The position numbers and the translations under genes were made by a program. A stretch of DNA of 46,308 nt, from positions 1 through 46,308 of the forward strand of contig NZ_JAMXMV010000038.1 in NCBI RefSeq assembly GCF_024055715.1, read 5' to 3'. Shown here one piece after another: positions 32,756 to 43,400 of the stretch. This DNA is from Actinoallomurus soli (GTDB lineage Bacteria; Actinomycetota; Actinomycetes; Streptosporangiales; Streptosporangiaceae). The notes under the pieces were generated by a model. It was not told the DNA's origin, ran no database searches, and saw nothing but the letters and a program-made list of their open reading frames with translations. Position 1 is the first letter of the stretch; each line of letters starts with the position of its first letter.

Positions 32756-35700
32756 TCAGGGGGCGGTCCAGGATTGGGCGTTGGTCTGGTTGCAGCCGTA
32801 GATCTGTAGTTGGGTGCCGTTGGTGGTGCTGGCTCCGGGGTCGTCGAGGCATCGGTTGGAGTTGGGGTTCCACAGTTGTCCGTTGGAGTCCAGGTGCCAG
32901 TCTTCGCCGGGGCTGCCGTTGCAGTCGTAGAGCTGGATGAGGGTGTGGTCGGTGGTTCCGTCGCCGGTGACGTCCATGCATTTGGTGACGCCGTTGATGG
33001 TCACGCTGATGGCGTTTCCGGGCCCGTCGGGGGTGATGGTCCAGTTCTGATTTGGATTGTTTGTGCAGCTGTAAATCTCGATTTTGTTGCCGTTGTTGGT
33101 TCGGCTCTGGGAGTCGTCGATGCACAGGCTGCTGGAGTGGCCGGAGATGATGGGGCCGGTGATGGGGACGGGGTTCCACCAGGCGTCGAGTTCGGCGGTG
33201 GTGACGTAGTAGCTGTAGTAGGCGACGTGGCTGATCTGGCCTTTGAAGTAGCTGGCGCGGTTCGTGCTGGTGACACCGGGGGCGTTGATCCAGGTTTTGG
33301 TGCTGGTGTTGTGGGAGAAAACGCCGGCGCCGATGAAGTTGAGGGGGTCTGCGTTGTTGACGGGGTCGTGGCCGGCCATGCCGATGCGGGGGTAGTTGTC
33401 GAGGTAGAGGCCTTGGTGGTAGGCGCCGCCGCCGGCGTCGTAGGCGTTGAGGGTGGCGGTGTGCCATTGGCCGTCGTTGACCGGTTGTGGGGAGATCATC
33501 GGGGTGACGGCGCCGTTCCAGAATTGGGCGTACAGGCGTCCGTCGGTGCCGATGTACATGACGGGCATTGCCGCCGGGTTGGCCTTGTCGGGGGTGTCGT
33601 TGCCGGTGGAGAACAGGATTCCGTTGCTGCCGGGGTCGGCGCGGAAGGACAGGGTGAGAGTGAGCGTGTTGGAGGAGTGGATCATGTTCGCGGGAGCGGT
33701 GAGGTAGCCGGTCCCATCGAAATCGGCGACGGTGCCGTAGGTGGAGTCGGGGGGGAAGGTGACCCCGCCGGTCGCCGGGATGTCGGCGCCACCGCGGGTG
33801 TCGGGGGTGCAGACGGTCGCGGTGCAGCTGCTGGTCGGTCCGCTGCTGGTGGTGAGCGGCCATTCGTGGTCCGGGGCGATCAGGCTGACCGTGGTGCCCT
33901 TAGACAGGGTGGTGCCGGACAGGGTGTAGGGGGTGGCGTTGGTGCCGGACTGGGCCCACAGTTCGATGTTGCCGGTGGTGGTGACGTCGCCGGAGACCAG
34001 GGTCGGCGGGGTGGTCCAGGGGACGGTGATCTTGGTCCAGGTTCCACCTTGGGAGGTGGCGGTGCCGATCGGGGTGGCGGCGTTCTGGCTGGGGTTGGTG
34101 GCCTCCCACAGTTCGCCGGTGGTCTTCTTCAGCGCGAACAACACGGCGGTGCCGCCGGGCTGGGCGGTGGCCAGGGAGAAGTTGTTCCAGTCGCTGGCGC
34201 CGTCGGGGGAGTCTGAGGGGCCGGCGAGGGTCTGGTAGTAGCCGTAGCCGGTCGCGTCACAGCCGCCGCAGGTGGTGTACAGGTCGAGTTGGTAGCCGTT
34301 GGTGGCATCGCCGGTGATGCCGATCAGGTCGGCGATGCCGGTGCCGGTGAGGCTGGCGTTCCCGGCGGCGACCAGGTCGATGGGGTTGTCACCGTCGCCG
34401 TTCAGGGAGTAGTCGGCGAACTGGCCGGAAGGCAGGTTCTGCTGGCTGTCGGAGACGGGGGCGAGGGGGAGGGTGTCGCCGTTGCCGTACAGGATGCTGC
34501 TGGTTCCGGTGTGGGTGCCGGTGGGGTAGTAGGCGATGACGTCTTGGACGTGGTTGCCGGTGAAGTCGCCGTGCAGGACCTGGGCGCCGGTCCAGTCGGC
34601 GGGCGTGCCGGCAGTGTCGACCCCGGTTCCTGCGGCGCCGATATCGGTGGGGACGTTCAGGTTCCCGGCGCCGTCGCCGGTGGCCAGCCACAGGCCGGGG
34701 TTGCTTCCGGTGCCGGAGGCCAGCAGGTCGGGATGGGTATCGCCGTCGATGTCGCCGTCGGTGTAGGGAGCGGCCGGTCCGGTGACGGTGAAGTCGGTGG
34801 AGGCGGAGTCTCCGGGGTTGCCGCCGGAGGAGATCGAAAAGACGGTCAGGGTGTTGGGCCCGGCGTGGGTGAGGGGAACCTGGACGGTCTGGGCGCTACC
34901 GGTGGCGGTCACGCTCAGCGGCGGGCTGGAGTTGATCTGGTAGGTGTAGCGGTTCGGTGGCGTGCCGGTGCAGGTTCCCGGAGGGTCGGCCAGCGCGTCC
35001 GCGCAGGGGGCGAGGGTGAAGGTGCCGCTTTGGCCGAGTGCGCCGGCGTTGCCGTCGCTGTCGGTGGTGACGGCGACGCCGGGGGCGGCGGGCTGGGTGG
35101 GGTCGTAGGTGAAGGTACAGGGGCTGCCGGAGGAACCGGTGCCGGTGGTGGGGCTGTACAGCTTGCCGTCGCTGGATCGGGTGTACCAGGAGTAGGCGTA
35201 GGCATTGGTGGCCCCGTCCGAATGCCAGCCTTGGATCACGGTGCGTTTGATGGTGAGACTGACCACCTTGCCGGAGGTCGAGGTCAGCGCGGTCGAGGCC
35301 GTCTTGGCGTCGCCGGAGTCATAAACGGTGGAGCCGCCGTAGTTCTTGACGACGAACTGGGTGCCGAGCTGGCCGCCGTCGGGGTCGGAGGCGACGGTCT
35401 GGAAGGTGACGTCGTCGTTGCCGATGATGGTCGCGGACGGCGCGCCGGTCTGGCACGGCCCGCCGGGCGAGGCCGCCGGGTGGGTGGGCAGCGTGGGCGC
35501 GCGGTCGTAGGTGGTCGACATCGTCAGCGTCGAGGCGTGGAACTGTTTCCAGGCGTCCTTGTCCGACTCGGAGGCGGCAGCGATGCCGAAGGTCAGGCTG
35601 GAGGCGCCTTGGGCGTGGGACTGCATGAAGGAGGTGATGGGGAAGCCGACGTTCTGGCCCGAGCAGGCGGGCGGGTACTGGGTGTTGATCTTCTGCTTCC

Positions 35701-37033
35701 AGGACGGGGCGTTGTTCCAGGTGGTGGAGGAGGAGATGCCTCCGGTCCACCACAGTTCCAGGCCGGGGGTGGGTGCGCTGGAGCAGGAGGAGTACGGACC
35801 GTAGGCGACGGTCAGGTCGAGTTCGGAGGAGTAGATCTGCGCGCCCTGCAGCTGGGACGGGACACTCATCCGGACGTAGGACTCGGCGGTGAAGGTGGGG
35901 TAGCAGGTGTCCCAGCCGCAGTATCCGTTCTGCAGTTCACTGGGTTTCCAGTGCGCGGCGGATTTGTTGATGGTGTCGGTCTGGGCCCACGCCTGACGAG
36001 AGGATCCGGCGTTCTGGCTCACCCAGGTTGGGTCGATGTAGACCGGGAACACGGTGGATGCGCCGGTGAGCAGTCCGGAGTCGGGCCGCAGGTTGATCGA
36101 ACCGCTGTGTGCCGTGCTCGGATTCGCCGTATGCGGGGTGGCGGCCTGCTGAGCGGTGGTCTTGATCGGTGCCACGTGCGCACCCTGCCCCGGTCCGGTG
36201 ACGGTCGATGCCGCGGGTGCCTGCGCACCGGATCGGCCGGCGGTGGTCGCCGAGTCCCACATCATCGGGGCGATGGCGGTGAAGATCGGCTCGCCGTCGC
36301 CGGCCGCGGTGGCTTTCAGGTCACCTGCGGCATTGGCGGTGACCGTCAGGTCATTGCTCGCCGTGGCCATCGTTAAGCCGGCGAGCCGGGGATTGGCGGC
36401 GGCGGCCGGAGTCTTGACGACGAGAGTGTCGTTGAATCCGCCCTGAGGGGAGACGGTGACCACGAGATCGACCCCGTCGAGGACCGACGGGTAGGTCGCG
36501 GTTGCGCCCGAGATGGTCGGGGTGGGCAGCGGCGTGGGCCAGGACAGCGACAGCGTGTGGCCGGTTGCGGTCATGGTCGCCAGCGGCCCGGTGCCTCCGC
36601 CGGACAGGACCAGGCCGCTGGTGGTCACGTTCGGGGACACGGTGTGGTCGGCATTGACGTGCAGGGTCGCGTCCAGGTTCTTCCATGTCCCGTCACGCCA
36701 GGCCCGGACCGGCTCGGCGGTTTGCGTCAGGGTGAAGGTGCCCGCGGAGTCGGCGACCGTGGTGGACGTCGGCGTGGTCAGCGATGTGACCGGGACACTC
36801 TGCCCGGTGGCTTCGGCCCGCCGGAGCGCTTGGGTGGATTCGCGCGCTACCTTCGCCGACCCGGTCAGCGGCGGCGATCCGGTCGTCTTTGTATGGTCCT
36901 GGCGGGAGACGGCCGCAACGGCCGTGCTGCCGGAGAAACCGACCGCGCACGCGGTGAAGACGGCGACCAGCGAACTCAGCGTGCCGCAGTGACGCAGGAT
37001 CGGTCTGCGGTGACGGGTCGATGCATTTGCCAC
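32756..37033 (-). CDS. giant secreted multidomain protein (FG-GAP-like, LamG, CBM13)
   Basis: A 1425-aa protein from GTG 37033, behind GGAAGGGG. Signal peptide in residues 1-41. Residues about 50-500 are beta-rich, with GWDTCYPTFTAESYVRM and QIYSSELDLTVAYG resembling the DNRLRE-type module of actinomycete wall-associated proteins. FN3-like stretches follow. Residues about 780-1000 carry FG-GAP/VCBS-like repeats (DGDIDGDTHPDLLASG). About 1070-1260 is a LamG jellyroll (GTVADFDGTGYLTAPAN; GQWHTATLNAYDAGGG). About 1285-1425 is a ricin-type CBM13 with three QxW-like units (NQNWTI, EDWHL, AQSWTAP). No catalytic domain is evident. Divergent from the Rhs gene, so the two are probably expressed together and may act at the cell surface. 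Confidence 0.88.
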   Translation of the reverse strand: MANASTRHRRPILRHCGTLSSLVAVFTACAVGFSGSTAVAAVSRQDHTKTTGSPPLTGSAKVARESTQALRRAEATGQSVPVTSLTTPTSTTVADSAGTFTLTQTAEPVRAWRDGTWKNLDATLHVNADHTVSPNVTTSGLVLSGGGTGPLATMTATGHTLSLSWPTPLPTPTISGATATYPSVLDGVDLVVTVSPQGGFNDTLVVKTPAAAANPRLAGLTMATASNDLTVTANAAGDLKATAAGDGEPIFTAIAPMMWDSATTAGRSGAQAPAASTVTGPGQGAHVAPIKTTAQQAATPHTANPSTAHSGSINLRPDSGLLTGASTVFPVYIDPTWVSQNAGSSRQAWAQTDTINKSAAHWKPSELQNGYCGWDTCYPTFTAESYVRMSVPSQLQGAQIYSSELDLTVAYGPYSSCSSAPTPGLELWWTGGISSSTTWNNAPSWKQKINTQYPPACSGQNVGFPITSFMQSHAQGASSLTFGIAAASESDKDAWKQFHASTLTMSTTYDRAPTLPTHPAASPGGPCQTGAPSATIIGNDDVTFQTVASDPDGGQLGTQFVVKNYGGSTVYDSGDAKTASTALTSTSGKVVSLTIKRTVIQGWHSDGATNAYAYSWYTRSSDGKLYSPTTGTGSSGSPCTFTYDPTQPAAPGVAVTTDSDGNAGALGQSGTFTLAPCADALADPPGTCTGTPPNRYTYQINSSPPLSVTATGSAQTVQVPLTHAGPNTLTVFSISSGGNPGDSASTDFTVTGPAAPYTDGDIDGDTHPDLLASGTGSNPGLWLATGDGAGNLNVPTDIGAAGTGVDTAGTPADWTGAQVLHGDFTGNHVQDVIAYYPTGTHTGTSSILYGNGDTLPLAPVSDSQQNLPSGQFADYSLNGDGDNPIDLVAAGNASLTGTGIADLIGITGDATNGYQLDLYTTCGGCDATGYGYYQTLAGPSDSPDGASDWNNFSLATAQPGGTAVLFALKKTTGELWEATNPSQNAATPIGTATSQGGTWTKITVPWTTPPTLVSGDVTTTGNIELWAQSGTNATPYTLSGTTLSKGTTVSLIAPDHEWPLTTSSGPTSSCTATVCTPDTRGGADIPATGGVTFPPDSTYGTVADFDGTGYLTAPANMIHSSNTLTLTLSFRADPGSNGILFSTGNDTPDKANPAAMPVMYIGTDGRLYAQFWNGAVTPMISPQPVNDGQWHTATLNAYDAGGGAYHQGLYLDNYPRIGMAGHDPVNNADPLNFIGAGVFSHNTSTKTWINAPGVTSTNRASYFKGQISHVAYYSYYVTTAELDAWWNPVPITGPIISGHSSSLCIDDSQSRTNNGNKIEIYSCTNNPNQNWTITPDGPGNAISVTINGVTKCMDVTGDGTTDHTLIQLYDCNGSPGEDWHLDSNGQLWNPNSNRCLDDPGASTTNGTQLQIYGCNQTNAQSWTAP

Positions 37034-37154
37034 GGTAGCGGGCCCCTTCCACGGCGGAACGACGTACGTGCACGTGAGGCCGGCGGCCTAAGGCGCCGGC
37101 GGCCGGGACACGACGCAAGCCGCATCTCACGTCCTGGCAAATGCAGTCGTCAAT

Positions 37155-37179
37155 GTGACCAAGGTGACATAAATGTGAC
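37155..37179. promoter_or_regulatory. GTGAC direct repeats in the divergent LamG/Rhs region
   Basis: GTGAC occurs three times at 37155, 37164 and 37175, that is 9 and 11 bp apart. The region is followed by an AT-rich patch (GTAAAATTTTC at 37219) and GTTAAC/TTCTTAAC motifs. Direct GTGAC-type repeats are bound by response regulators such as MtrA, but that assignment is only a suggestion. The location fits shared control of both giant genes. Confidence 0.35.
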
Positions 37180-37420
37180 GGGTGGTCGTCCTCGCTGGTT
37201 AACGAGTTCTTAACTGGTAGTAAAATTTTCTTTGCATTTGCGGGGCTTCGTGGCGGACAGTGGCTATGGGAGTTTTTGCACTGATTAATCCTCGTTCGCC
37301 GGGTTGTGCTCCGGCTGTAGCCGTCTACCGGCGGAGGGCGCGCGGACCTGCGTACAGAGGCGCTGTGCTGGTGTTGGCGTCGTGCTGGTCACGGCGCCGA
37401 GGCGAGGGAGCGGGTGCGCG

Positions 37421-40400
37421 GTGCGCGATTTAGGCATCCCGGGCTGGATCGGCCGGGGCTGGGCGGCGTGGATGGCTCGGTCCATCTGGCTGCGGGCGTC
37501 GGTCGCGATGGTCATGATGGTCGCGTTGCTGTCGGGTGCGTACTTCTCCCTGGGCGGACCGGTGGCACCGCCCGTCCCTGGTGTTCACGGGGCCCATGGC
37601 GTACGCAAGGCGCGCTTCGCCTCGCCGCCGAAACCCCACGATGACGCTGCCAAGAGCGCGGGCGCGGGCCCCCGGAAACTGCCGTCCGGTGGAATCGGCG
37701 TGGCGAGCTTCGACCTTCAGCGTCTGGGATCGGCCGGCCGCGTCAGTGCGCACGGCACACCGGTGTGGGCCAAGCCGGTGCTGCCGACCTACGGCGGCGC
37801 CTACCATGGGCCGTCGCAGGTGGCCGTCACGGTCGCGAGCCGGAAGGTGGCCGCGGCGGCGGGGGTGAACGGGGTGCTGTTCACCGCCACCGAAAAGGGC
37901 GGTACGGGGCCGGTGACCATCGGTGTCGACTACCGGAAATTCGCCGATGCCTACGGCGGTAACTACGGGTCCCGGCTGCACCTGGTGGCGATGCCGGCGT
38001 GCGCGCTGACCACCCCGCAGGCATCGTCCTGCCGCGTGCAGACGCCGCTGTCGCAAGGCGGCAACGATGTGCGGGCGCGGTCCGCCTACGCCCAGATCGA
38101 TCCCGGCAGCATTCACCCGGCGGCACTGCACACCTCAGGCTCTGGGACGGCGACCATCCGTCCCGCGTCGTTCACCACCACGACCGCGCAGGCGGCCGCC
38201 TCCTCGGACACGGTGGTGCTGGCGGCCACCACGGGCGGCTCGGCCGACGGCGGCAACGACGGCGGTAGCCCGGCCGGCACCTACAGCGCGACCACGCTGA
38301 AGCCGTCGGCGTCCTGGTCGGCGGGAGGTTCGGCCGGATCGTTCACCTACTCCTACCCCATTCAGGTGCCATCGGCGGCCTCGGACCTGGTCCCCAAGAT
38401 CGATCTTTCCTACGACTCGGGGGGCGTGGACGGCCAGACCGCGGCCACCCAGGCGCAGGCCGGCTGGCTCGGGGACGGCTGGTCGACCCCGCAGTCCTAC
38501 ATCGAGCAGTCCTTCAAAGCGTGCTCGGATTCACCGGAAGGCTCAGCGGCCCCGAAGTCGACGGCGGACGAATGCTATGACGGGCCACTCTTGACCATGT
38601 CGCTGAACGGGTCGACGACCTCGCTGGTCTGGGACTCTGACAAGAAGACCTACACACCGGCCGATGACAACGGTGAGGTGGTCAAGCGCATCACCGATTC
38701 GGGCAACGGCTCCGGTACCCATGACACCGACTACTGGCAGGTCACCGACCGATCCGGCACGGTGTTCATGTTCGGGCGGAACCAGCTGCCCGGCTGGGGT
38801 TCCGGCGATGCGGCCACCAACTCGGTGGATTCCGAACCGGTGTTCTCCGCCCATTCCGGCGATCCGTGTTACAACGCCACCTGGTCGGATTCGTGGTGCA
38901 CGATGGCGTACCGGTGGAACCTGGACTACGTCAAAGACCTGCACGGCAACGCGATGGCGTACTACTACAAGCAGGACACCAACGCTTATGCCCGCGACGC
39001 CGACACCAGCGGCACGACCACCCCGAAGGCGAACTCGACCTATGTGCGGGATTCGCACCTGGACCACATCGACTACGGCTTCACCGACGGCAACGCCTAC
39101 ACGGTCAACGGCGGCCACGCCCCCGACCAGGTGCTGTTCACCACCGGGAACCGCTGCCTGTCGGGCACCTGCGACCCGCTAAACAAGACCAACGCGGCCA
39201 ACTGGCCCGACGTGCCGTACGACCTAAACTGCACCAACGGGGCGGACTGCCTGGTGACCGGTCCGTCGTTCTGGTCGACGGTCCGGCTCACCGGAATCAA
39301 GACCCAGCAGTGGAACGGCACCGCCTACGCGCCCGTCGACTCCTGGGACTTCACGCAGACCCTTCCGGCGACCGGGGACGGCACCTCACCGACCCTGTGG
39401 CTGTCGAAGATCGTTCACACCGGCTCAGACACCACCGCGGGCGGGTCGGCGGTCACGCTGCCGGCGGTGACGTTCACCGCCAAGGAGATGGCCAACCGGC
39501 TGGACACCGTCACCGACGGACTGCCGGCGCTGACCCGGATGCGGATCTCCTCGATCACCACCGAGACCGGGGCGGTGATCGGCGTCGACTACACCCTCAC
39601 CAATCCGTGCAGCGTCAGCGCCAAACCGACCCCGGCGTCCAACACCTCTTCCTGCTACCCGGTCTACTGGACGCCGCAGGATGACACCCAGCCGCTGCGG
39701 GACTGGTTCAACAAGTACCAGGTCGACTCCGTCACTCAGGCGGATCGGGCTGGCGGAGCCCCGACCATGTACACCGGCTACAAGTACCTGGGCGGCGGGG
39801 CCTGGCACTACGACGACAACGAAGTCGTCAAGGCTAAATACCGCACCTACGGCCAGTGGCGCGGGTTCGGACGCGTGCAGACCTTCACCGGCCAGGGCGC
39901 CGACCCGCAGACCGAGTCCGAAGACACCTACTACCGGGGGATGTCGAAAAACAACAACGACACGACCGTCACGCTGACCGACTCCCAGGGCGGCACCCAC
40001 GAGGACCTCGACCAGCTCGCCGGCGACACGCTGGAATCCACCGACTACAACTACGCGGGCGGGTCGGTCACCGGCTCGACGATCAACTCCTACTGGGTCT
40101 CGCCCGCAACCGCCACCCGGGCCCGCAGCGGCCTGCCCGCGCTGACCGCGACCGCCACCGGGCAGGTGGAGACCTGGACCCGCCAGGCGCTTGTCTCTGG
40201 TACGACCACGAGGTGGGGACAGACCGAGACCGACACCAGCTATGACACCGATGTCTCCTCGGCCACGTTCGGTCTGCCGCTGATCGTCTACACCCACGGC
40301 GATCTGTCCAGAATCGATCAGCGGCAGTGCGCGGTCACCACGTACGCGCCAGCCAACACCAGCCTCAATTTAGCCGGGCTGCCCGCCGAGGTCGAGACCG

Positions 40401-43400
40401 ACGCGGTCGCCTGCGGGGGATCCAACCCCGATGGTGCCAGCGCCCCCACTCCTGCGCAGATGAACGCGTTGACCGCGCCCACCGGCGTGACCCGGCCCGA
40501 CGACGTGGTCTCCGACATCCGCACCTTCTACGACACCCCCACCCTGGCCGCCACCTGGCCCCAGCCCGCCAGCCCGGCCTGGCCGCAGGCCGCACCGACC
40601 AAGGGCGATGCGTCCGTCGTCGAGGTCGCCGACGGCTACTCCGGCGGCGCGTTCACCTACCGGACCAAAACAGCGACCGTTTGCGACACCTACGGACGCC
40701 CCGTCGACGCCTACGATCCGCTGGGCCACAAAACCCACACCGACTACACGATGGCCAACGGCCTCATCACCGGGTCGAAGGTCACCAACCCGCTCGGCCA
40801 GGCCGCCAGCACCACCCTCGACCCGCTGCGCGGTGTGACTACCTCGGCCACGGATGCGAACAACATCACCACCACCACGCACTATGACGGGCTGGGCCGC
40901 ACGATTGCGGTGTGGGAGTACGGCCGGGCCACCAGCTCCCCGGCGGACCTGCTGTTCGGCTACCAGGTCAGCAACAGCGGCCCAACCGTGGTGACCACCC
41001 AGAAGATGAACGACGCGCAGGGGTATGCCACCTCCACGGTGCTCTACGACGCGCTGCTGCGGCCACGTCAGACCCAGGACCCCACCCCGCAGGGCGGCCG
41101 GCTGGTCACCGACACCTTCTATGACACCCACGGCTGGACGTGGAAGACGAACAACAAGTGGTGGGATTCCGGCTCGACGCCGGGCTCCGCAGCGGTCACC
41201 GTCCCCGACGCCCAGGTCCCCGACCAGACCGTGACCGCCTTCGACGGCGCCGGCCGTGCCGTGCTGGCTACCTCCTACGACGACTCCCAGGTCAAGGAGC
41301 AGACCGCGACCGCCTACGACCAGGCCGACACCGGCAGCAACGATGCGACCATAACGGTACCGTTGGACGCCGCCGGCAAGCCCTACACCGGAGCCCCGGC
41401 CAAGGCGACCATCAAGGACGCGCTCGGCCGCACCGTCGAACTGAAGGACTACACCACCGCCCCGGAGGTCACCGTCACCACCGGCGATGGCCCGGCCCCG
41501 ATCACCACGGTCGCGATCAGCGGCGGGTCCACCACCGCCTCCACCGGCAACCCCCAGGCCACCCAGTACGTCTTCGACAAGACCGGCCACCAGACCGATG
41601 TAAAGAACCTGGCCACCGGCGATGACTGGCACACCGGCTATGACCTGCTCGGCCAGGCCACCTCCAAGACCGATCCGGACGCCGGCACCTCCACCATCAC
41701 CTACGACGCGGCCGGGAACATCGCCCAGAGCACCGATGCGCGCGGCAAGACCCTTTCCTTCACTTACGACGCGCTCGGCCGTAAGACCGGCGAATACGCC
41801 GCCGCCGTGGCGAACCAGGCGTCATCGAACCAGCTGGCGTCGTGGGTGTATGACAACGCCGATAACGCGGTCTCCGGGATGGCCAACCCGATCGGGCATC
41901 TGACCGCCTCTACCTCCTACATCGGGGGCAGCGGCTCGGGCGGGCACGCCTACACCGACCAGATGCGCGGGTTCAATGTCTGGGGCGAACCGACCGGCGA
42001 GACCGTCACCATCCCCGCCAGCGAGGGTGCGCTCGCCGGCCCCTACACCCTCACCCATGTCTACACCAGCGGCACCGGACTGCCGTGGCGCGACATCTAC
42101 CCCGCCAGCGGCACCCTGCCGTCCGAGACCGTGACCCATGGGTACTCCACCGCCCTGGACGTCCCGTCCGGCCTCACCGGCCTGGCGTCCTATGAGCTGG
42201 ACACCACCTGGGACGCCTTCGGCCGGGCCGCGCAGAACAAAATCGGCTCGACCAGCGCGAACGCCTACATCACCAACACCCACGACCTGCACACCGGCGC
42301 GCTGACCGACACCAGACTCGCAAACACCGCCGTCTCGAACACCCCGATCGACGAGACGACCTACACCTACGACCCGGCCGGCAACCCCACCAGCCAGACC
42401 GAGACCCGGCAGGGATCGGCGAGTGAGACCCAGTGCTTCGGCTACGACACCCTCGACCGGCTCGCCCAGGCCTGGACCGCCACCGAGAACTGCGCCACAG
42501 ATCCCACCACCAACGGGACCACCGTCGGTGACGGCATCACCGGCGCTGCCTACTGGACCAGCTGGACGTTCAACCCCCTCGGCCAGCGCACCAAACAGAC
42601 CGACCACGGCCTGTCCGGCGCGAGCGACACCGTCACCACCTACACCTACGACGGCAATAGCGCCGGCCAGCCCCACACTCTGACCAAGACCACCACGACC
42701 GGCCCCGCCGGCACCTCGACATCGACGATGTCGTACGACAAGGCCGGCGACACCACCACCCGCAGCACCCCCGGCCAGGGCCAGCAGACCTTCACCTGGG
42801 ACGACGCCGGGGACCTGACCGCGGTCACCGGCAGCTCCGGCGGGTCCAGCTACATCTACGACGCCGACGGCAGCCTGCTCCTGCAAAAAGACCCCGGCAC
42901 CACCACGCTTTACCTGCCCGGCGAACAACTCGCCCTCAACACCAGCACCGGAGCGATCACCGGAACCCGCTTCTACGCCCTGCCCGGCGGAGGCGAAGCC
43001 GTCCGCACCGGATCTGGCAGCAACTACACCTTCGAAACCGGCGACCAGCACGGCACCGCCACCCTCACCCTCGATCCCGCCTTCACCACACCTACCTGGC
43101 GGCAGCAGACCCCCTACGGCGCACCCCGCGGCACCACCCCTGCCACCTGGCCGGACAACCACGGCTTCTTGAACAAGCCGCAGGACACCGTGACCGGGCT
43201 GACCGATGTGGGCGCCCGCTGGTACGACCCGACCACCGGCACCTTCGCCTCACTCGATCCGGTGTTCGAAGCCACCGACACCCAGCAACAGGCCGGCTAC
43301 AACTACGCCGCCTCCAACCCCATCACCAACAGCGACCCCACCGGCCTGAACGGCTGCACAATCTCCGACGGCGCCGACTGCCGATGGTCCGACCCCACCG

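Noticed and set aside
34289-36376. 695-aa plus-strand open frame
   Set aside because: Antisense of the LamG/CBM13 gene; Gly/Val-rich and without a domain pattern.
41822-43162. 446-aa minus-strand open frame
   Set aside because: Antisense of the Rhs YD-repeat region.
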